A stretch of 64,000 nt of DNA, taken from NCBI GenBank assembly GCA_032158295.1, contig CM063259.1, forward strand, positions 15,522,064 through 15,586,063. Reading direction: 5' to 3'. Positions 60,601 through 64,000 of the stretch are shown here, in pieces. This DNA is from Pycnopodia helianthoides. Its lineage: Eukaryota > Echinodermata > Asteroidea > Forcipulatida > Asteriidae. The position numbers were made by a program, and so were the translations under genes. Under the pieces are notes generated by a model. The model was not told the DNA's origin. It made no database searches and saw only the letters and a program-made list of their open reading frames with translations. The first letter of the stretch is position 1. Each line of letters begins with the position of its first letter.

Positions 60601-62087
60601 ATCGGTAGCGGATACTCGTTGTAACTCGTTATAGCGCGCCCTCTTACGGCCGGATTTAACCAACTTGACTGGTTGGTTAAATCCGGCAGTAAGAGGGCGC
60701 GCTATAACGAGTTACAACGAGTATCCGCTATCGATCACTGACGCCTTGTGCCAAGACTATGAACTAACTTGGGGAAACCTTTAATCAAGGGTGCTTGCTC
60801 TGTGAATCAGAATCACCAGGGTTGCCACGGTAGGTGTTCTAGATTATGTTACGTGCACTATCAATCCTAGTACACGGGACCTAGTACATGGTATTACTTG
60901 CTCAATGACACAACATGTCCAGACCTGGACTCGAACTAGCCTGAACATCTGACGTCACACTTCGAGGCACGTGAATAACGCCAGATACCAGCTCGACCGG
61001 ATGTTGCCAGATGTACCTTTGACCTTCCCATTTATTTCACGTAGAGATTCGCAGTCACTTCAGACGTACGCGTACACACATAGTGAATAAAACAACATTA
61101 CATGATGTAAAAAACTTTACGCACACGATGCATGCAGAGGATCGGAAGTGTAAGCTGAAAAAATGACATCACATCGGACCAATCATAACACAGATAAGGA
61201 AAGCTTACGTCACTGCACGTTTATCCAATGAAATCATTGTATCCAATGAAATCATTGGGCCTGTAGACCAGTACCTGACTTTATCCTTGCGGATAAAGAC
61301 AGGGGACCAGTCTACTTTGTAATGTGCGAAACATCACTGGGGGCGCTCTTTACTGTTGAATGGGCTTTGTTGCTTGGGATGTCTTCAACTAGAATAAATG
61401 AAACGATAGAGTTCTTGGGAAACGTTGACAGAGTTTATAACAAATGTGTTTTTGCTTTCATGTTGTAGGCTGTTACCGCCACGGATGTTCTAATCAGCTA
61501 TTATGAGCTAGGCATAAACCTGTCTGCGACAATCGCAACTCTTATGCAGGCATTTTGTTTGTGCATCGGTGCCACTCTTCTCGTTGTATTCTTAACATTA
61601 GGGCTCTTCCGGTTATTGCATTCAGGTGGAAGGAATAGAGACAGTTCTGTAAGTAAAAAATTAGGGCCTCGATAATAGCAACAGAAATAGAAGTGATTGT
61701 TTAAGCAGTTCGTATGCAGCGCTTTCGAAAAATTATGGAAAACAATTTATGAAAGGGAAAGTATGTTTCCAAAGTCCAACTTTGAAAATGATGTTATTAT
61801 TAACATTAACATAATGAGTATCAAATCACGGTGATGACAAAGATCAATCTCAAAGAAAACAGATTCAGAAACAAATGACGGGGGACTTTTGGGACGCTAG
61901 GTGGCAGCAGACTTACCAGGTGAATCACTGGAAATTGATTCCAAAAGTTTAGAAGGGTTAACGACTGTTTTTTCTCTCCTTCAATTTATAGGTGAGCAAG
62001 TCGGACAATGAATCTGTGAAATCGACCCAATATGACAACATTGCCTACACAAAAAGCAAATCAGACTTTGAAGAGGACAGTATGTAA
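52333..62087 (+). CDS. CD36/SCARB-family class B scavenger receptor, twelve exons, 519 residues
   Basis: Exons: 52333-52470, 53222-53379, 55126-55267, 55595-55807, 56179-56320, 56919-56988, 57380-57558, 59255-59370, 60041-60114, 60451-60502, 61469-61648, 61992-62087. All phases agree. Topology is the family one: membrane segments at about 14-38 and 452-476 with a large ectodomain between. Family blocks: YQKFYFFDLQNPEEVLRGG, EIGPYSYR, RQFVWGYDEPLF, NFWTSDYANQIVGTG, LFHPDLCRSMPYIF and SSPHFFEGD. The class takes up lipids, lipoproteins, apoptotic cells or microbial ligands, or sorts lysosomal cargo. Of the six ectodomain cysteines of CD36, only two are kept. The cytosolic tail carries YDNI (502-505), a YxxPhi-type sorting signal, and an acidic end. 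A good donor (GTAAGT) overlaps the stop, so an alternative longer tail is possible. Orthology to CD36, SCARB1 or SCARB2 is not resolved. Confidence 0.93.
52788..52927. mobile_element. Small MITE in CD36-type gene intron 1
   Basis: TAGGCCGTATCCAAATTGG and GGCTAC at the left are matched by GTAGCC, CCAATTCGGACATGGCCTA at the right. Inside are GTTGCTAAGG repeats. Confidence 0.7.
53634..54150. mobile_element. Retroelement relic with 120-bp inverted arms (intron 2)
   Basis: Left arm 53640-53775 and right arm 54020-54150 are inverted copies sharing GTTCGAAAC, GAGACCACACC, CTCTTTTCA, CTCCCAAAAGAGATTTTTAC and TGTACCCGC. Such terminal copies in inverted arrangement are typical of Penelope-like elements. 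No reverse transcriptase is left between them. Confidence 0.5.
54020..54053 (+). ncRNA. Hammerhead-ribozyme-like motif
   Basis: CTGAAGA matches the conserved CUGANGA core. It is followed by a stem (GAGCAG, loop AGTATA, CTGTTC), then GAAAC and GTC with the minimal stem III known from Penelope-type hammerheads. An extra C sits between the core and stem II, so activity is uncertain. The inverted copy near 53750 has a damaged core. Confidence 0.4.
54665..54900. repeat. TACATTTAGGCCCAGGGC array (inverted form of the GTAGCC repeat)
   Basis: Several irregular units of GGGCTACATnnAGG(CCC) and GTACAAGG, partly direct and partly inverted, in CD36-type gene intron 2. Related to 41555-41870 and 62460-62660. 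Confidence 0.6.
56546..56735. mobile_element. MITE, family F (TIR GGGCCCAATTTCATAGAGCT), copy 1
   Basis: The left end GGGCCCAATTTCATAGAGCT, then GCTTAAGCA, is mirrored by TGCTTAAGCAGCTCTATGA and GGCCC. In CD36-type gene intron 5. Confidence 0.75.
57180..57345. repeat. GGTCATGCTGACCC repeat in CD36-type gene intron 6
   Basis: Units of about 20-24 bp, CATTTCTAGGTCATGCTGACC, together with shorter GCTGACCCAT units. Same half-sites as the array at 20551-20713, but mostly in direct or everted arrangement. Confidence 0.75.
57579..57609. repeat. Poly(T) run
   Basis: About 30 uninterrupted T shortly after the exon 7 donor; possibly the tail of a retroposed element on the minus strand. Confidence 0.8.
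57888..58130. mobile_element. MITE, family F, copy 2
   Basis: The arm GGGCCCAATTTCATAGAGCT, GCTAAGCACAACAATTTGC and TAGCATGAA is matched by TTCATGCTA, GCAAATTGTTGTGCTTAGC and AGCTCTATGAAATTAGGCCC. The inner part also pairs (GATAAAAACAGG against CCTGTTTTTATC). In CD36-type gene intron 7. Confidence 0.85.
58131..59254. other. CD36-type gene intron 7, remainder
   Basis: No exon, RNA or repeat is recognised apart from AT-rich tracts. Confidence 0.4.
59431..59690. repeat. 28-bp direct repeat and decayed AGGTGGCAGCAGA foldback
   Basis: 59431-59486 is two perfect copies of a 28-bp unit made of CCCATAGCAACAGCC and TTAGCAACAGCC. 59570-59690 holds GTGGTAGCAGATTACCAGC and CTCTGCTGCCACCTAGTG, a decayed relative of the foldback at 43983-44109. 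Confidence 0.65.
60578..60760. mobile_element. Near-perfect foldback, 183 bp, arms about 85 bp (intron 10)
   Basis: The left arm from AGTCTTGGCACAAGACGTCA through ACTCGTTATAGCGCGCCCTC to GGATTTAACCAAC is matched by the right arm GTTGGTTAAATCC, GAGGGCGCGCTATAACGAGT and TGACGCCTTGTGCCAAGACT. The loop is about 8 bases. Only three or four mismatches are seen. Confidence 0.9.
60830..60950 (-). mobile_element. SINE tail fragment
   Basis: CTTGCTCAATGACACAACAT, then CCTGGACTCGAAC, is the reverse complement of the B-box and AGCAAG tail part of the SINE at 27058-27310. In CD36-type gene intron 10. Confidence 0.5.
61035..61325 (+). repeat. Dispersed repeat, pair with 28345-28650
   Basis: Aligned blocks are listed under 28345-28650. 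The copy here has a duplicated TATCCAATGAAATCATTG block. Confidence 0.8.
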
Positions 62088-62238
62088 GTTGCGGCTTGAA
62101 TTGAGGCTAAGCAATATGCATGACAGAGAAATGTGCAAAATCACGTGGTAATGTGACATGTGCCTTCATTGAAAAAAAAAAGTAATGACGAATAATACTG
62201 CATGAGTGATAACAGAAGTTCTGTAAAATCTTTTAAAC

Positions 62239-62460
62239 TTAAAGGAACATTACAGAATTGTTTTTTGCTAACAAAACAGTTGCTGGCAGTGTAAGCACTT
62301 TATGTAATCCACCATATACATATGGCATTTCAGACAGAAATATTTCAAGGGATGTTTTCTACTATCATCATCATTAGACCGTGTAAGTTTTATTTAAATC
62401 TGTAATCAAAAAGTATATTTTACAAGTTTTGTTCTTACCAATTCTGTAATGTTCCTTTAC
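62239..62460 (+). mobile_element. MITE, family B, copy 4 (internal deletion)
   Basis: Both ends match family B, but about 165 bp are missing between CCACCATATACATA and TATGGCATTTCAGACA. Compared with the other copies, this is a simple internal deletion joined at a short TATA-like repeat. Confidence 0.88.
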
Positions 62461-62660
62461 CAAAATGTGGACCCGACCTAAAATGTAGCCTTGATCTAAA
62501 GTTACCAAACTGGTGACAAAGCGGAAAGATTCTTAAAGTATTGAGAATACGCCCGTAAAGCCCCTAAATGTAGCCCCGGGAACTCGTTGTATCCCTGACC
62601 TAAATATAGCCCAGATCTCAACCTCGAACCTAAATGTAGCCCCAACATTTTGTACCTAAA
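62460..62660. repeat. AATGTAGCC array
   Basis: Irregular units with CCTAAATGTAGCCC and TGTACCTAAAATnTGCC, related to 41555-41870. Confidence 0.6.
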
Positions 62661-62689
62661 ATATGCCTTTATAGTTGGGCTATATACAC

Positions 62690-63028
62690 TAAAGGTACAC
62701 GTTGCCTTGGATCGGGCGAGTTGGTCTATAAAAAGCGTTTGTAACCGTTTGCTATAAAATGCATAATAATGGTTAGAAAGATGTTTTAAAAGTAGAATAC
62801 AATGATCCACACAATATGCCTCGAAATTGCGCGGTTGACTCCACAAAATGGCTGACCGTGTTAGTTCGCAAAGTAAAAGGAAAACCATGCAATTTCGAGG
62901 CAAATGTGTGGATAATTATTGTGTTCTACCTTTAAAACATCTTTCTAACCATATGCATTTTATAGCAAACGGTTACAAACGCTTTTTATAGACCAACTCG
63001 GCCGATCCAAGGCAACGTGTACCTTTCA
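62690..63028. mobile_element. Long foldback element (TIR AAAGGTACACGTTGCCTTGG)
   Basis: 339 bp with arms of about 150 bp: AAAGGTACACGTTGCCTTGG, AGCGTTTGTAACCGTTTGC, ATGGTTAGAAAGATGTTTTA, then GCCTCGAAATTGC, all mirrored at the right. The open frame on the minus strand across it is a by-product. Confidence 0.88.
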
Positions 63029-64000
63029 GGTCTGGACTTCCTTTAGGTACAGGGTTTGGGCTGCATCAAGGGCCCGGCTACATCATTATGGTTTGGGTGA
63101 AGGCACCACACATACGCCAATTATCATTTTGGGGATCTTTATGAAATGCTTTGCCATAGGAATAAATTATTCACGTGTATGGGGCTTTTAAATGGGCGTC
63201 ATGTTGTTTACAAAACTTCAGACAGGCAAAATAATTGATTACACGAACCTGAACGATATTGTCTTTTTAATCAGATAACATCTTGTATTATATTTTTTAC
63301 TAAACTTATGTTACACAATCAAAAGTAATGTGGTTTTGTAACATTATTCAATTGTATCACAATGCATTTGACAAAGTGTTGTTATTTCCGTTGTCATAAA
63401 GTCAACATATTTGGGATTTATTTACAGAATAATATGGCAAACATTTATACAGTCAATAAAATGCATTTGTATCAACTCTTCTAACTTTCAATAATGTCAT
63501 TATTTATGATGTTGAACACTTTTACCTGCGAACAAAATAACAATGATAATTGCTCAACATTATCATGGACGTCGAAAAAATGTACGCTACACGAGTCGGA
63601 CACAGTCAACTTCGCTCAGGCCATTACTGTTGAGTTTCATTTGAAACAGTTTACTAAAATGATAATGCAGATGATATGTTGAAATCCTCCCCCCCCCCCT
63701 AAAATAATAGACGTTGCCTTCTCCATGACTGCTAAAGCAATGTTTGCACCAACAATGATATCGTTAACCTAGACTGTTTAGAAGCCCCCCCCCCCCGTCT
63801 TTGTGGCTTTACTACTTCATTTTCACCCAAGTTGAACTCTAACCCTTAGAAACCCACGCCTTTTCAGTTTTTTTGTAACCCACCCTATTTCTTGTTTTAA
63901 CTTGCTCTAATTGTTACCGGTTTCCTGTCCTCGGCCGAGGTCGAAAACAAACCGAAAAACAAAGTCTGGGACTATCTCATTGCGTAATCCCTTCTTTTGC
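63029..64000. other. Right flank, no gene recognised
   Basis: AT-rich with C-runs at 63690-63700 and 63787-63797. A remnant of the GTAGCC-type repeat lies at 63040-63085. No exon is supported. Confidence 0.45.

Noticed and set aside
62502..62903. 133-codon minus-strand frame
   Set aside because: It spans the AATGTAGCC array and one arm of the long foldback, with no protein similarity.

Overview
The window is nuclear DNA of a multicellular animal. Genes are split by GT-AG introns of about 0.3 to 5 kb, the sequence is AT-rich, and the gaps are full of short inverted-repeat transposons, minisatellites and tRNA-derived SINE pieces. The gene set (ciliary EFHC2, an SLC22 carrier, a fibrinogen-domain lectin, a Kazal inhibitor, a CD36-type receptor) together with the repeat style fits a marine deuterostome. 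I favour an echinoderm, perhaps a sea star; that is inference from style and was not checked against a database.

Layout. 134-3138 (-): 5' half of EFHC2, five exons, running off the left edge. 3139-6998: intergenic, with a promoter-proximal region and a 28-bp minisatellite carrying twelve CACGTG sites. 6999-7469 (+): an orphan 156-residue ORF. 7470-16401: repeats and a Ty3/gypsy pol relic. 16402-29080 (+): a nine-exon SLC22 organic-ion transporter whose first exon is interrupted by a one-base-type frameshift and whose stop codon lies in the end of a MITE. 32117-35687 (-): a five-exon DsbA/FrnE-type thioredoxin-fold protein. 39997-41046 (+): an intronless secreted PAN plus fibrinogen-domain protein. 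43749-46528 (+): a tentative tiny spliced gene with a decayed copy of its last exon at about 47225. 48043-49732 (-): a three-exon secreted Kazal inhibitor of 79 residues with a TATA box. 52333-62087 (+): a twelve-exon CD36/SCARB receptor of 519 residues. 62088-64000: repeats only.

The genes are unrelated neighbours and do not form an operon or one obvious pathway. Three have plausible roles at the cell surface or in host defence (fibrinogen-domain lectin, Kazal inhibitor, class B scavenger receptor), but nothing shows that they are co-regulated. I did not find a clear new multi-gene system. The most unusual items are the repeats that have acquired other properties: a MITE supplying a stop codon and a polyadenylation hexamer, an array of GGTCA-n3-TGACC palindromes in an intron, minisatellites that have grown inside inverted-repeat elements, and hammerhead-ribozyme-like retroelement relics. 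On the protein side, the CD36 protein has lost two of the three mammalian disulfides as complete pairs. Exon coordinates were worked out by hand from splice signals, reading phase and family similarity.
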